From NCBI RefSeq assembly GCF_001723055.1, contig NZ_MDCR01000054.1, positions 51,284 through 115,283 of the forward strand: 64,000 nt of DNA. Direction: 5' to 3'. The notes under the pieces were generated by a model, which saw nothing but the letters and a program-made list of their open reading frames with translations, made no database searches and was not told where the DNA came from. The position numbers were made by a program, and so were the translations under genes. Positions 36,427 to 47,090 of this stretch are shown piece after piece. Origin of the DNA: Streptomyces niveus. GTDB taxonomy: Bacteria; Actinomycetota; Actinomycetes; Streptomycetales; Streptomycetaceae. The first letter of the stretch is position 1. Each line of letters begins with the position of its first letter.

Positions 36427-36827
36427 GCGTCCCGCTGATGGGTGCGGGGGCGGCGCTTCCCGCCCGGCCCCGACGCCTGCCTGCCGCGTGGCGCGGGCAC
36501 CCTGCGTCGTTCGTTGCGGCGCAGCCGACGGCGCTCCTCCTCGTCCGTGCCGCCCCAAACTCCCGACGTACGGCCGGTGTTGAGCGCCCATTCGAGGCAC
36601 TGGCGCTCCACCGGGCAGCTGTGGCACACCGCCTTGGCGCGTGCCACCTGCTCGGCGGCGGGGTCGGAGTCCCCCACCGGGAAGAAGAGTTCGGGATCGG
36701 CGCCCACGCAGGCCGCGTCCCGCAGCCATTCCCACGCGTCGGCGCCGGAGCCCGCGTGGCCCCGGTCCGTCGCACCCGTCTGATCTGTCTCGTGATCTGT
36801 CTCGTTGATTTGCAGCCGCGCAGTCAT
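36423..36827 (-). CDS. WhiB-family iron-sulfur regulator
   Basis: 134-aa Wbl protein. Four cysteines bind a [4Fe-4S] cluster: one in RDAACVGADPELFFP and three in AVCHSCPVERQCLEWAL. The turn GVWGGTDEEERRRLRR follows and leads into an Arg-rich DNA-binding tail that is longer than usual. WhiB-like proteins act with sigma factors and sense redox or NO. The ATG at 36827 directly follows the stop of a small ORF (TGAATG), and its own stop overlaps the ligD start, so the three genes are translationally coupled. Confidence 0.93.
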   Translation of the reverse strand: MTARLQINETDHETDQTGATDRGHAGSGADAWEWLRDAACVGADPELFFPVGDSDPAAEQVARAKAVCHSCPVERQCLEWALNTGRTSGVWGGTDEEERRRLRRNERRRVPAPRGRQASGPGGKRRPRTHQRDA

Positions 36828-37022
36828 TCAGTCCTCTCCCCGCACCACGTTCCAGTCCTGATCCACCGTCTCCTGGCGTTCCCCGCCACCGTCTCTCGCC
36901 TCGCGCTCACGTTGACGTTCGCGTTCACGCGTCGTGACCCGCGCCGGCACGCACGTACGCAACTGGCCGTCGCGCGAGGCCGATCGGCGGTGCGCGCCTA
37001 TCGAGTCCTGGTCGGTTCCCAT
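36828..37022 (-). CDS. Small charged protein upstream of whiB
   Basis: 64-aa ORF starting at ATG 37022, preceded by AAGGAG at the right distance. It begins MGTDQDSIGAHRRSASRDGQ and has a strongly charged centre TTRERERQREREARDGG. Its stop codon abuts the whiB ATG (TGAATG), so translation of whiB probably depends on it. No family recognised. Confidence 0.55.
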   Translation of the reverse strand: MGTDQDSIGAHRRSASRDGQLRTCVPARVTTRERERQREREARDGGGERQETVDQDWNVVRGED

Positions 37023-37182
37023 CTCTGACTCCTTCTCTCCGCGCCACGCGGCGCGGGCTCCTACCGGAGCGCGTACCCGCCGTCTCCGCATGGAAAAGCG
37101 CGGCCTGGGCGGGGCGGGCCGAGGCGGGCCGGTGATACGGCTCCGGCGGCCCGGCCCGCCGTACGTGATGTGCTGAACGCCC

Positions 37183-37680
37183 TCAGGCCGAGGCCAGCGA
37201 CGGCACGAACGCCGGCGCCGGGGGCAGCGCCGACGCCGGCTCCTTCGCCGCCGCGTCGGTCCCGCCCACCGGGACGACCGGCAGGCGCAGGACGTTCTGC
37301 GGCGCCTCGACGCTCCTGGTGAACCAGACGACTTTGCCCTCCTCCGTGCCGCACGTGCCCCAGCTGTCGCTGAGCGAGGCGAGACGGGCGAGCCCGCCGC
37401 CACCGGCCGAGGTGAGCCGGGGCAGCTCGGGACCGTTGTCCGAGACGGCGACCGTGAGATACCGGCCGGTCCAGCGGAGTTCGACCATGCACTTGTTGTC
37501 CGCGCCGACATGACGGTGGACGTTGGTCAGCAGTTCGTCGAGGCCCGAGCAGACCGGGTCGACGTGCGGGTCGAGATTCCAGTGTCGAAGGTGTGCGGCG
37601 ACGATGCGCCGAATCTGCGATACGCGCTCCGGAGAGGCGTGCAATTCCACCACGTAGTAACGGCCGCGTGGAATCGTCAT
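37183..37680 (-). CDS. RsbW-like ATP-binding regulator
   Basis: 165-aa protein of the HATPase_c_2 type common in Streptomyces as anti-sigma or switch kinases. The N-box reads GLDELLTNVHRHVG, the G1 box VSDNGPELP, and a shortened ATP lid follows with GGGGLARLASLSDSWGT. The C-terminal ~30 residues are Ala/Pro-rich and probably disordered. No antagonist or sigma factor is adjacent. It could pair with the SpoIIE phosphatase at 16.4 kb, but nothing links them directly. Confidence 0.87.
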   Translation of the reverse strand: MTIPRGRYYVVELHASPERVSQIRRIVAAHLRHWNLDPHVDPVCSGLDELLTNVHRHVGADNKCMVELRWTGRYLTVAVSDNGPELPRLTSAGGGGLARLASLSDSWGTCGTEEGKVVWFTRSVEAPQNVLRLPVVPVGGTDAAAKEPASALPPAPAFVPSLASA

Positions 37681-37887
37681 GGTCGAGGCTCCTCACACAC
37701 AGAGGCCCACCGGCTTCACCTCGTTGTCGCAACGACCCCCGAATACGAAGCGTGAGCATTTGCCACTTCTGGGTCACTGAAAAGACTGACCCGACGGACC
37801 CGAACGCGCAACTTCTCGGCTTTCCACCGATACGCACGGCTACCGCCGGTGCGGCGGACGCGCGGGCCGAAGGCCGGAAATCGGGCC

Positions 37888-38283
37888 TCAGGGGCGGCGC
37901 GTGTCCAGCCGCAGCTGGGCCTCCTGCTCCTGGTCACCCGCGGCCGTGCCCAGCGCCTCCACGGCGAACGCCCAGGTCAGCGCCTCCTGCAACCTGGCGA
38001 CGGCCCAGTAGCCGCCCTGGACGTCCGCGACGACCGGGCTGGTCAGCCGGGTCGGGCCGGCCTTCTCCCGTACCTCCGCCACGTCGAAGGTCGCGCTCCA
38101 GACCGTCGGGCGTGCGCCCGTCACTTCCTGTGGTCTGTCGTCGGACGGGCGGTCGGAGGCGAAGGCGGTGCGCAGCGCGCCGAACACGGCGTGCGCGTCC
38201 TCGGCCTCGCAGCCGCTGAGTTCCACCGTCACGTCCGTGTCGGTGCTGTGTGCCGCCGTGGGCCTTTGCGTGGTTCTCACCAT
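37888..38283 (-). CDS. Unknown 131-aa protein
   Basis: Not recognised. ATG 38283 has GGAGG upstream. The start reads TVELSGCEAEDAHAVFGALR, followed by TVWSATFDVAEVRE and a Glu/Gln-rich end. The alternation suggests a small alpha/beta sandwich. It is soluble. It lies 35 bp downstream of another unknown gene on the same strand and may be co-transcribed with it. Confidence 0.65.
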   Translation of the reverse strand: MVRTTQRPTAAHSTDTDVTVELSGCEAEDAHAVFGALRTAFASDRPSDDRPQEVTGARPTVWSATFDVAEVREKAGPTRLTSPVVADVQGGYWAVARLQEALTWAFAVEALGTAAGDQEQEAQLRLDTRRP

Positions 38284-38318
38284 GGCTCCTCCACTGGGGA
38301 AGTGCGCGCCGGGCCTGG

Positions 38319-38591
38319 TCAGCCCGACGGTTCGTCGGGGACGGGCTGCTCGGGGTGCACCCCGCCCGGATGGGGGCTGCCGCGCCTGCCGGCGCCCGCC
38401 TCGTCGGGGGCATCCGAGTGGTCGGGGTCGTCGTCGGACGAGTCCAGCCCCTCGATGTCCACGTCCAGCGGGTCGTCTCCGGGCCGGGCGTGCTGATCGG
38501 GCAGATCCCTCGGGACGGCAGCTCCGTCGCCGTTGCGGTCGCCCCTGCCGTTGTCCTTGGCCTCGGAGTCGTCCGGATGTCGCTGGTTCAC
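38319..38591 (-). CDS. Unknown acidic disordered protein
   Basis: 90 aa from GTG 38591. Almost entirely Asp/Pro/Gly/Glu-rich (DPLDVDIEGLDSSDDDPDHS), with no hydrophobic core, so probably intrinsically disordered. Coding is supported by base use and tight spacing between neighbours. Function unknown. Confidence 0.5.
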   Translation of the reverse strand: MNQRHPDDSEAKDNGRGDRNGDGAAVPRDLPDQHARPGDDPLDVDIEGLDSSDDDPDHSDAPDEAGAGRRGSPHPGGVHPEQPVPDEPSG

Positions 38592-38655
38592 GTGATGAAT
38601 CCCTTCGTAGCCGGATGGTCGCCGGGTCCTTGCCGCGTACCCGGTCCCCGGCCGG

Positions 38656-39447
38656 TCAGCGGTCCGTCAGGGTGAAGAGCCCGCCGTCGGGGTCCCGTAG
38701 CGTCACCTGGTCCCCGCCCTCGTGCGCCGTCTCCTCCGCCGCGACCACGACGCCGCCCAGTTCCTCCGCGGCCTCGACCGCGGCTCTCACGGCCCTCACG
38801 CCGTCCATGGGGAACGACACGTGCCAGCGTGGGCGCAGATGCGGGTCCACCGCCGCCTCGATGCCGCCGCTGCTGATGCGCGCCACGACATGCCCGGAGC
38901 CGTGTCCCGTACGGAGTACGACGTGGTCCTCCTCGTAGCTGACGTCGATGCCGCCGAGTCCGTCGTCGGCCCAGTGCAGCACCTCGCCGTAGAAGATCGC
39001 CGAAGCGATGGCGTCGTACGTGCGCAACTCCAGCCGGAAGGGCGGTGAGCCGGGTTTGACCGTGGCGTCGGGCAGCGGTTCGCCCTCCCAGAAGCCGAAG
39101 ACGGCCCCGTCCCGGTCGGCGGCGAGGGCCGCCCGGCCCATCTCGAAGGCCAGGGGGCCGACGGCGACCGTGGCGCTGCGTTCCCTGATACGAGAGGCTG
39201 TCGCGTTCACGTCACTCACCACGAAGTACGGCGTCCACGCCACGGCCACCTGGAGGGTGGGGGCCAGCGCGCCGATGCTCGCGACCGGTACGCCGCGGGT
39301 CTCGGCCACCACGAACTGGTCGCCGAGCCTGGCCGGGCGGAAGGTCCAGCCGAGTACGGAGCCGTAGAAGTGCTGGGTGTCGTCCAGGTCGCGGGCCAGC
39401 AGGCTCGCCCAGCACGGGGCCCCGAACACAGGATGCCTCGCCGCCAT
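38656..39447 (-). CDS. VOC (glyoxalase/bleomycin-resistance fold) protein
   Basis: 263-aa protein with two VOC modules. The first begins GAPCWASLLARDLDDTQHFY and ends DRDGAVFGFWEGE. The second begins RLELRTYDAIASAIFYGEVL and ends VTLRDPDGGLFTL. Such tandem-VOC proteins in Streptomyces resemble glyoxalase-like or antibiotic-binding proteins; metal residues are not clearly complete. ATG 39447 was chosen as the start of conserved sequence. Confidence 0.88.
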   Translation of the reverse strand: MAARHPVFGAPCWASLLARDLDDTQHFYGSVLGWTFRPARLGDQFVVAETRGVPVASIGALAPTLQVAVAWTPYFVVSDVNATASRIRERSATVAVGPLAFEMGRAALAADRDGAVFGFWEGEPLPDATVKPGSPPFRLELRTYDAIASAIFYGEVLHWADDGLGGIDVSYEEDHVVLRTGHGSGHVVARISSGGIEAAVDPHLRPRWHVSFPMDGVRAVRAAVEAAEELGGVVVAAEETAHEGGDQVTLRDPDGGLFTLTDR

Positions 39448-39665
39448 GGCCGCTCGCCTCACTCCGGTCGTGCCAGTGGATGCCCCCGCGCTCCTCTCCC
39501 CTCCTGACGACTGTGCCAGCAGTGCACGCGGCCCGCATGTCGCCCGGGGCTGTGCGCCGCGAACCGGCTGCCGGGAGCGACTGCCGGGACCTGCTGCCGA
39601 GGACCGGGGACGGCGCCCGCTGGGGGGTGGCAGACTGGCCGCCGATCAATCGAATGGAGCCCTTC

Positions 39666-40763
39666 GTGCCCATGATCCGTCGCCTCCGCCGGGCGGTGCG
39701 GCGCGTCTACCGCAGCACCGTCGACCTCAGCCACCCAGCCCGGTCGCCGCTCGGCAGCGCGGTGGTGAACTGTGTGATCTACGAGGACGGGATACGTCAG
39801 CCGGGCGACTGCCCCGTCGACGAAGCCGTACGACGGGTCCGTAAGTCCGGCAAGGGCTTCGTGTGGATCGGTCTGCACGAGCCCGGCGAATCCGAGTTCA
39901 AGGGTCTCGCCGAGCTGTTCGGACTCCATCCGCTGGCCGTCGAGGACGCCGTGCGCGCGCATCAGCGGCCGAAGGTCCAGAGTTACGACGGTGCGCTGTT
40001 CGCGGTCTTCAAGACCTGCCGCTACGTCGAGCACGAGGCGCTCACCGCCACCAGCGAAGTGGTGGACACGGGCGAGCTGATGGTGTTCACGGGGGCCGAC
40101 TTCGTGATCACGATCCGGCACGGCAGGCACGGTTCGCTCGGCCCGCTCAGGGAGCGATTGGAGGCCGCGCCCGAGCGGCTGGCGATGGGGACGTCGTCCG
40201 TGCTGCACGCGATCGCGGATCAGGTGGTCGACGACTCTCTCGCCGTCGCCGACGCCGTCCAGGACGACATCGACCATGTCGAGACCGCCGTCTTCAACGA
40301 ATCGGCGGGCCGGGCGGGCAAGGGTGACGCCGGGCGCATCTACCAGCTCAAGCGGGAGCTGCTGGAGCTGAAGCGGGCCGTGGCGCCGCTGGACCGGCCG
40401 CTCGACATGCTGGCCAACCGGACACTGCCGGGCGTCACTCCGCAGGTACGCCCGTACTTCCGTGACGTCGCCGATCATCTGGCCCGGCTCACCGACCAGA
40501 TAGCCGCCTTCGACAACCTGCTGGACTCGATCCTCCAGGCCCATCTCGCGCAGGTGACCGTCGCGCAGAACGAGGACATGCGCAAGATCACCGCGTGGGC
40601 CGCGATCGTCGCCGTGCCGACGATGGTCTGCGGGATCTACGGGATGAACTTCGAGCACATGCCCGGCCTCGGCTGGACGTACGGCTATCCGTCCGTCATC
40701 GCCGTCATGGCGACGGCGTGCTACGTCCTCCACCGCAGCTTCCGCCGCAACGGCTGGCTGTAG
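39666..40763 (+). CDS. corA: CorA-family magnesium/cobalt channel
   Basis: 365-aa ion channel. It has a long cytoplasmic N-terminal domain and two C-terminal transmembrane helices. The selectivity motif is YGMNFEHMPG at the end of TM1 (ITAWAAIVAVPTMVCGI), and TM2 is YPSVIAVMATACYVL. GTG 39666 with GGAG upstream fits; an ATG 12 bases earlier is possible. It is a monocistronic gene and probably housekeeping. Confidence 0.93.
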   Translation: MPMIRRLRRAVRRVYRSTVDLSHPARSPLGSAVVNCVIYEDGIRQPGDCPVDEAVRRVRKSGKGFVWIGLHEPGESEFKGLAELFGLHPLAVEDAVRAHQRPKVQSYDGALFAVFKTCRYVEHEALTATSEVVDTGELMVFTGADFVITIRHGRHGSLGPLRERLEAAPERLAMGTSSVLHAIADQVVDDSLAVADAVQDDIDHVETAVFNESAGRAGKGDAGRIYQLKRELLELKRAVAPLDRPLDMLANRTLPGVTPQVRPYFRDVADHLARLTDQIAAFDNLLDSILQAHLAQVTVAQNEDMRKITAWAAIVAVPTMVCGIYGMNFEHMPGLGWTYGYPSVIAVMATACYVLHRSFRRNGWL

Positions 40764-40844
40764 CGCGTACGCCGGCTCCCGCTCAAGGCAGCTGGCCGTC
40801 GGACCAGGAAACCGGAAGCAGGACACCCGATGCGTATTGTCGGC

Positions 40845-40862
40845 TACGTTCTATCGAACGTA
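40845..40862. promoter_or_regulatory. Inverted repeat upstream of UvrA-like gene
   Basis: TACGTTC (40845-40851) and GAACGTA (40856-40862) are perfect 7-bp arms around TATC, 63 bp before the GTG start. Probably an operator for a regulator not encoded next door. Confidence 0.55.
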
Positions 40863-40925
40863 CGTGCGATCCACTCTGGGTACGGTGTACGCTAGCGGCT
40901 CGCCGAGAAGCACGAGGAGCAGTCC

Positions 40926-43196
<2,271 letters not shown>

Positions 43197-43283
43197 TGCG
43201 CGGGCCGGGTGCGGGGAGCGCGGCGCAGCCGTCCCACGGATATCCGGTGGGCTCCCCGCACCCGGCCCGGCACAATCGCGGTC

Positions 43284-46200
43284 ATGTCACTCACCGTCGA
43301 CCAGCTCCTCGCCGCGCTCGAACCGCTGTCGTACCCGAATCGTCTGGGGCACCTTGCCCGCACCGTCCGTTCGCTGCCTTCCGGTGACGAACTCACCTCC
43401 CTGCTGGTGGAGTTGGCGGGTCGCGGCACGTACGAGCGACAGCTCGCGGCGTTCGCCGCGCTGGTCGGGCGGCAGCTGGACTTCCTGGCGGAGCGGCTGA
43501 CCGACCGGGACCCGGTGGTACGGGCGTACGCGCTGCGCGCCGCGCGTACGCTGCCCCTCCCCGACGCGGCGATCGAGGCGGCGTACGAGGATGCCTCGGC
43601 CGACGCGCGGCAGCGGCTGAGCGCGGTCGTGCTGGCGAGCGGGCGTACGGCGCTGGCGGAGCGTCTGGTCCCGAGGCTGCGCGAGCGGTGGGGTGACCAC
43701 GCGGCGGCGAAGCTGCTGCCGGTCTGTTCGGCGCGGTTCGTGGCGGCCTCGCTGCCCGAACTCTCCTACGCCGTCGAGTCGTGGACCAAGCTCGGCCTCG
43801 GCTTCCCCGATCAGGTCCTCGACCACGTGGAGCGGGAACTCGCGGACCGCCCGCGCGCCGAGCGCGACGCGACCTGGCACCGCTACGAGGAGGGCATAGC
43901 CGCGGCCGTCTCCGCCCGCGCCGAGCGGGTGCTGTCGATGCTGGAGCTGCGGGGTCCCGACGCGTTTCCGGCGGCGCTGGTCCAGCGGCTGAACGAGCTG
44001 GTGGCCGTCGACGCGGAGCGCGTGGTACGGCTGCTGACGGTGCGTCAGCGCGGCGGGCGGCTGTACGCCCCGTACCCGTCGACGTCCGTCCTGCGCCGGA
44101 TCGTTCAGGCCGACCCGCCCTCGCTGCCCGCGCTCGGCCGGCACTGGGCCGACCGCCATCCCCACCTCTTCGCCGGGCTGCTCAAGGCCCTGCCGCCGCA
44201 CCGCCGGAGCGACTTCTTCGACCTGGCGAAGGAGGGTGTCGAGCTGGGCGCCGACGACGTGCTGCCGGTGCTCGCCTTGCTGCCGCGCGAACGCCGCTGG
44301 GCCGAATCCCGTCGGTGGGCGGTTCGGCGCCGCGAGACGGGGAGGCCCTGGTACGAGATCCTGGAGCTCGTGGCGTACGGTCCGGTCGCCGAGGCGCGCG
44401 CCGAACTGCTCACGGGGACCCGCCGCCCGGACGCCGACGACCGTGCCCTCGCCTGGCCGCTGCTGATCGCCAATGCCGCGCGTTCGCGTGACCGGGACGC
44501 GGTGCACGAGATGCTGAACGAGCTGCTGCGGCTGCGCAACGAGCAGGATCCGGTGCGCTGCGCCGCGCTCGGCGCACTCGCCGACGTACGCTCCGATCTC
44601 TTCACGGCCGGGGACACGCGGGCACTGGACCGGGTACTGCGCGACGCCCTGGAAGCGCGGGACATCTCCTACGGCACCAGACAGGCACTGCGGAGACTGG
44701 CGGTCGATCTGCTGCGCGAGAACGCGGGGGACGGCGAACGGGAGCTGCTGGTCTGGTCGTTGGGCGCGCTGGAGAAGATCGCCGCCCATGTCGGGGTGGG
44801 CGATCTCGGCCCGCTCGACCGGACGCTGCGGCGCGGCCAGGAGCATCTGGTGCTCGACGCGCTGCGCCCGTGGCTGGACGCCGCGATGAACAAGGCCGAC
44901 TACCGGCTGTTGTTCACGCTGACGTCCTCGCTCGGCGTGCGGGCCCACCGGATGCCGGTGCTCCAGGGGTTGCTCGAAGAGGCCTTGAAGTACGGCGACG
45001 ACGGTGCGTTCGCGTCGGCGGCGCGCTACTGGCTCGCACCGCCGTCGACCCGCGACGCCCGCGTGGCCAGGATCCTGGAGCTTGAGCCTTCGGCCGCCGT
45101 ACTCGACTGTGTGGAACGGGTTCTGACGGCTCGTCGGACCGATCTGCTGGACGCGCTGCTTGGCGGGCAGCCGCCGTACGGCCGTTTCCTCAGGCGCGGT
45201 ACGCGTCGGCCGCTGCCCCAACTCCGGTGCGCCGAGCGCTGGTTGCCGCGCCAGCAGGCGGCGGCGGGCGCCCTGGCCGCCGCCGCGGCCGGTGACGAGT
45301 CGCAGCCGCTCCACTCGCGGGCCGCCGCGATCCGGGCCGCCGCCGCGATCCCGGAGCACGGGCGGGCGCTCGCCCTGCGGTACACCGACTCCCCGGAGGT
45401 GGTGCTGGCCGAGGCCGCGCTCGGCGCGCTCGTGTGGGCGGACGATCCGCAGGACGCGCTTCCGGTGCTGCTGGCGCATGCCGGGGGCGACCGGGCCCGG
45501 GTGGCCGTGTACGCCGCGTCCCGCGCGGCGCGGTTCGCCGCACCGTCCCAACTCGCCGAGCGGCTGGAGGCGTTGCTCACCGCGGAGGAGGGCGTGAAGG
45601 TGACGAGCCGCAAGGAGGCGGTACGGCTGGCGGCCACCCTCCTGCCGCTCCCCCGCGCGGCGGCGCTGCTCTCGACGGCCTTCCACGCGCCACCCCGGCA
45701 CCCCGACGTACAGGCGGCCGTCGTCGCTTTCACGACCGACCTGCTCGGCGAGGAGGAGACGTGGGCGGTCCTCACGGCGGCGACGGAAGGCGCACCGCAG
45801 GTGCTTCAGGCGGTCGTACGGCCCGCGGCCTGGTCGTTGCCGGAGATTCACCGGCCCCGGTACGCCCGCCTGGTGGGCGACGTGAGCCGGTCGGCGGACC
45901 CGGAGGTGGCGAGGGCGGGGCTGGGGGTGCTCCCGCACTGGGCGCGGTACGCGCCCGAGGCGGTGGACGGGCTGTCCGAGCGGATCACCGACCTCGGTGA
46001 GGGGGAGGAGACGCACGCCGTCTGGCGGTCCGCCGCCGCGACGATCAGCCGGCTGGCCGTCTCGGGCCTGCCGCGTCCGGTGGGCGGGGCGGCGCCGGGA
46101 AGCCTGCTGCACGACACGCTGGCGGCGCTGCTCCCGGCGATCGCGGCCGGCGAACCGGACACCCCACCGGACCGGGACCTGCCGTCCCGGCAGCGGGCCC

Positions 46201-46676
46201 TCGCCCTGCTGCCCGCGCAGCGGGACCGGCCGGACGGCGAGACCCGTCCCGTACTGGAAGCCGTGTCGGCGCTGCTCGCTGACGTACCGTCACTCGCCGG
46301 TGCCCGCGCGCGGTTGCTCCGCGACCTGGTCGACCTGGACGCCGACCTGCCCGAACTGACTTCGCGGCTGCGGGACTTGGCGGCCAACGCGGCCGGCCGC
46401 CCGGCCTTGGCGGCGACGACGGCGGACCAGCTGCGCAGCCGCCTCGGCCACGGCGCGCTCCCCTCCGCCCCGACGACGATCCTGACCGCCGCCACCGCCC
46501 TGGCCCACCTGGGCGACCCCGCCACCGGCCTGCTGTCCGCAGCCCTGATCACCGGCACGGGCCCCCGCCTCGGCTGGCCCCCACCGTGGCGCACGGCCCT
46601 GCGGGACCTGCGGTCCCACCCGTCGGCGGACGTCCGGGACGCGGCGCTGGGGGTGATCATCCGGGCGGCGGAGTGA
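43284..46676 (+). CDS. Giant HEAT-repeat-like protein (1130 aa)
   Basis: 1130-aa, almost purely helical protein made of repeated two-helix units, for example ERLTDRDPVVRAYALRAART, SRAAAIRAAAAIPEHGRALA and HPSADVRDAALGVIIRAAE. No catalytic motif, signal peptide or membrane helix is seen. Such proteins usually act as scaffolds or peptide/nucleic-acid binders; no partner is evident. ATG 43284 begins MSLTVDQLL, 87 bp after the UvrA-like gene on the same strand. The long minus-strand frame over it is a GC shadow. Confidence 0.85.
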   Translation: MSLTVDQLLAALEPLSYPNRLGHLARTVRSLPSGDELTSLLVELAGRGTYERQLAAFAALVGRQLDFLAERLTDRDPVVRAYALRAARTLPLPDAAIEAAYEDASADARQRLSAVVLASGRTALAERLVPRLRERWGDHAAAKLLPVCSARFVAASLPELSYAVESWTKLGLGFPDQVLDHVERELADRPRAERDATWHRYEEGIAAAVSARAERVLSMLELRGPDAFPAALVQRLNELVAVDAERVVRLLTVRQRGGRLYAPYPSTSVLRRIVQADPPSLPALGRHWADRHPHLFAGLLKALPPHRRSDFFDLAKEGVELGADDVLPVLALLPRERRWAESRRWAVRRRETGRPWYEILELVAYGPVAEARAELLTGTRRPDADDRALAWPLLIANAARSRDRDAVHEMLNELLRLRNEQDPVRCAALGALADVRSDLFTAGDTRALDRVLRDALEARDISYGTRQALRRLAVDLLRENAGDGERELLVWSLGALEKIAAHVGVGDLGPLDRTLRRGQEHLVLDALRPWLDAAMNKADYRLLFTLTSSLGVRAHRMPVLQGLLEEALKYGDDGAFASAARYWLAPPSTRDARVARILELEPSAAVLDCVERVLTARRTDLLDALLGGQPPYGRFLRRGTRRPLPQLRCAERWLPRQQAAAGALAAAAAGDESQPLHSRAAAIRAAAAIPEHGRALALRYTDSPEVVLAEAALGALVWADDPQDALPVLLAHAGGDRARVAVYAASRAARFAAPSQLAERLEALLTAEEGVKVTSRKEAVRLAATLLPLPRAAALLSTAFHAPPRHPDVQAAVVAFTTDLLGEEETWAVLTAATEGAPQVLQAVVRPAAWSLPEIHRPRYARLVGDVSRSADPEVARAGLGVLPHWARYAPEAVDGLSERITDLGEGEETHAVWRSAAATISRLAVSGLPRPVGGAAPGSLLHDTLAALLPAIAAGEPDTPPDRDLPSRQRALALLPAQRDRPDGETRPVLEAVSALLADVPSLAGARARLLRDLVDLDADLPELTSRLRDLAANAAGRPALAATTADQLRSRLGHGALPSAPTTILTAATALAHLGDPATGLLSAALITGTGPRLGWPPPWRTALRDLRSHPSADVRDAALGVIIRAAE

Positions 46677-47090
46677 GGCGGGGGCGCGGACCTGGCCGCA
46701 CCGGTTCCTTCATCGAGCACGAGTCCGGGCGCGCCCTGGCGCACAGTGGGTGCGAACTGGCAGCGAGCGGCAGCCGCCGCCCGGGGACGACGGCCCGTCC
46801 TCGGTGTCAGGGTCCGCCTCGTGCTCACTGGCTCGGGCCGTTGAGCACGAGGCGAACCTCGGGGCCGATGGCGCACCAGGAGCCGCTCCCGGCCCGCTCA
46901 GGCGCCGGCTCGAGGCCGCTCGCCCGGAACCACGTCATCCCTCGGGCGTGCCGGCAACGAAGGCACCGCCGGCGTTGTCGCCTTGCCATCGCAGACGTGC
47001 CGGGCGCGATGAGCCCCCGCCCTCCGGGCGCCCCAGGGCCGCCGTACGAACCCTGCCGGGTTCACGGGCCCCGGACGCACCGGAGCCCCG
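46677..47090. other. 414-bp convergent gap
   Basis: No frame here has convincing base use or a ribosome site. Its only structure is the hairpin near 47066. It may hold a decayed gene, but nothing could be recognised. Confidence 0.45.
47066..47088 (-). terminator. Hairpin after the flavin reductase gene
   Basis: GGGCCCCGG (47066-47074) pairs, with one mismatch, with CCGGAGCCC (47080-47088) across five bases, three bases downstream of the stop. Confidence 0.45.

Noticed and set aside
37183..37680. Pairing the RsbW-like ATPase with the SpoIIE phosphatase as one switch
   Set aside because: They are 20 kb apart, with no anti-anti-sigma or sigma gene near either; the link would be speculation.
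39459..40826. 455-codon minus-strand ORF opposite corA
   Set aside because: Antisense shadow; Val/Asp/His-rich text without a domain.
43287..46112. 941-codon minus-strand ORF
   Set aside because: It lies antisense to the HEAT-type gene. Its composition is Arg/Pro/Gly/Gln-rich with no motif, the usual shadow of a high-GC gene.
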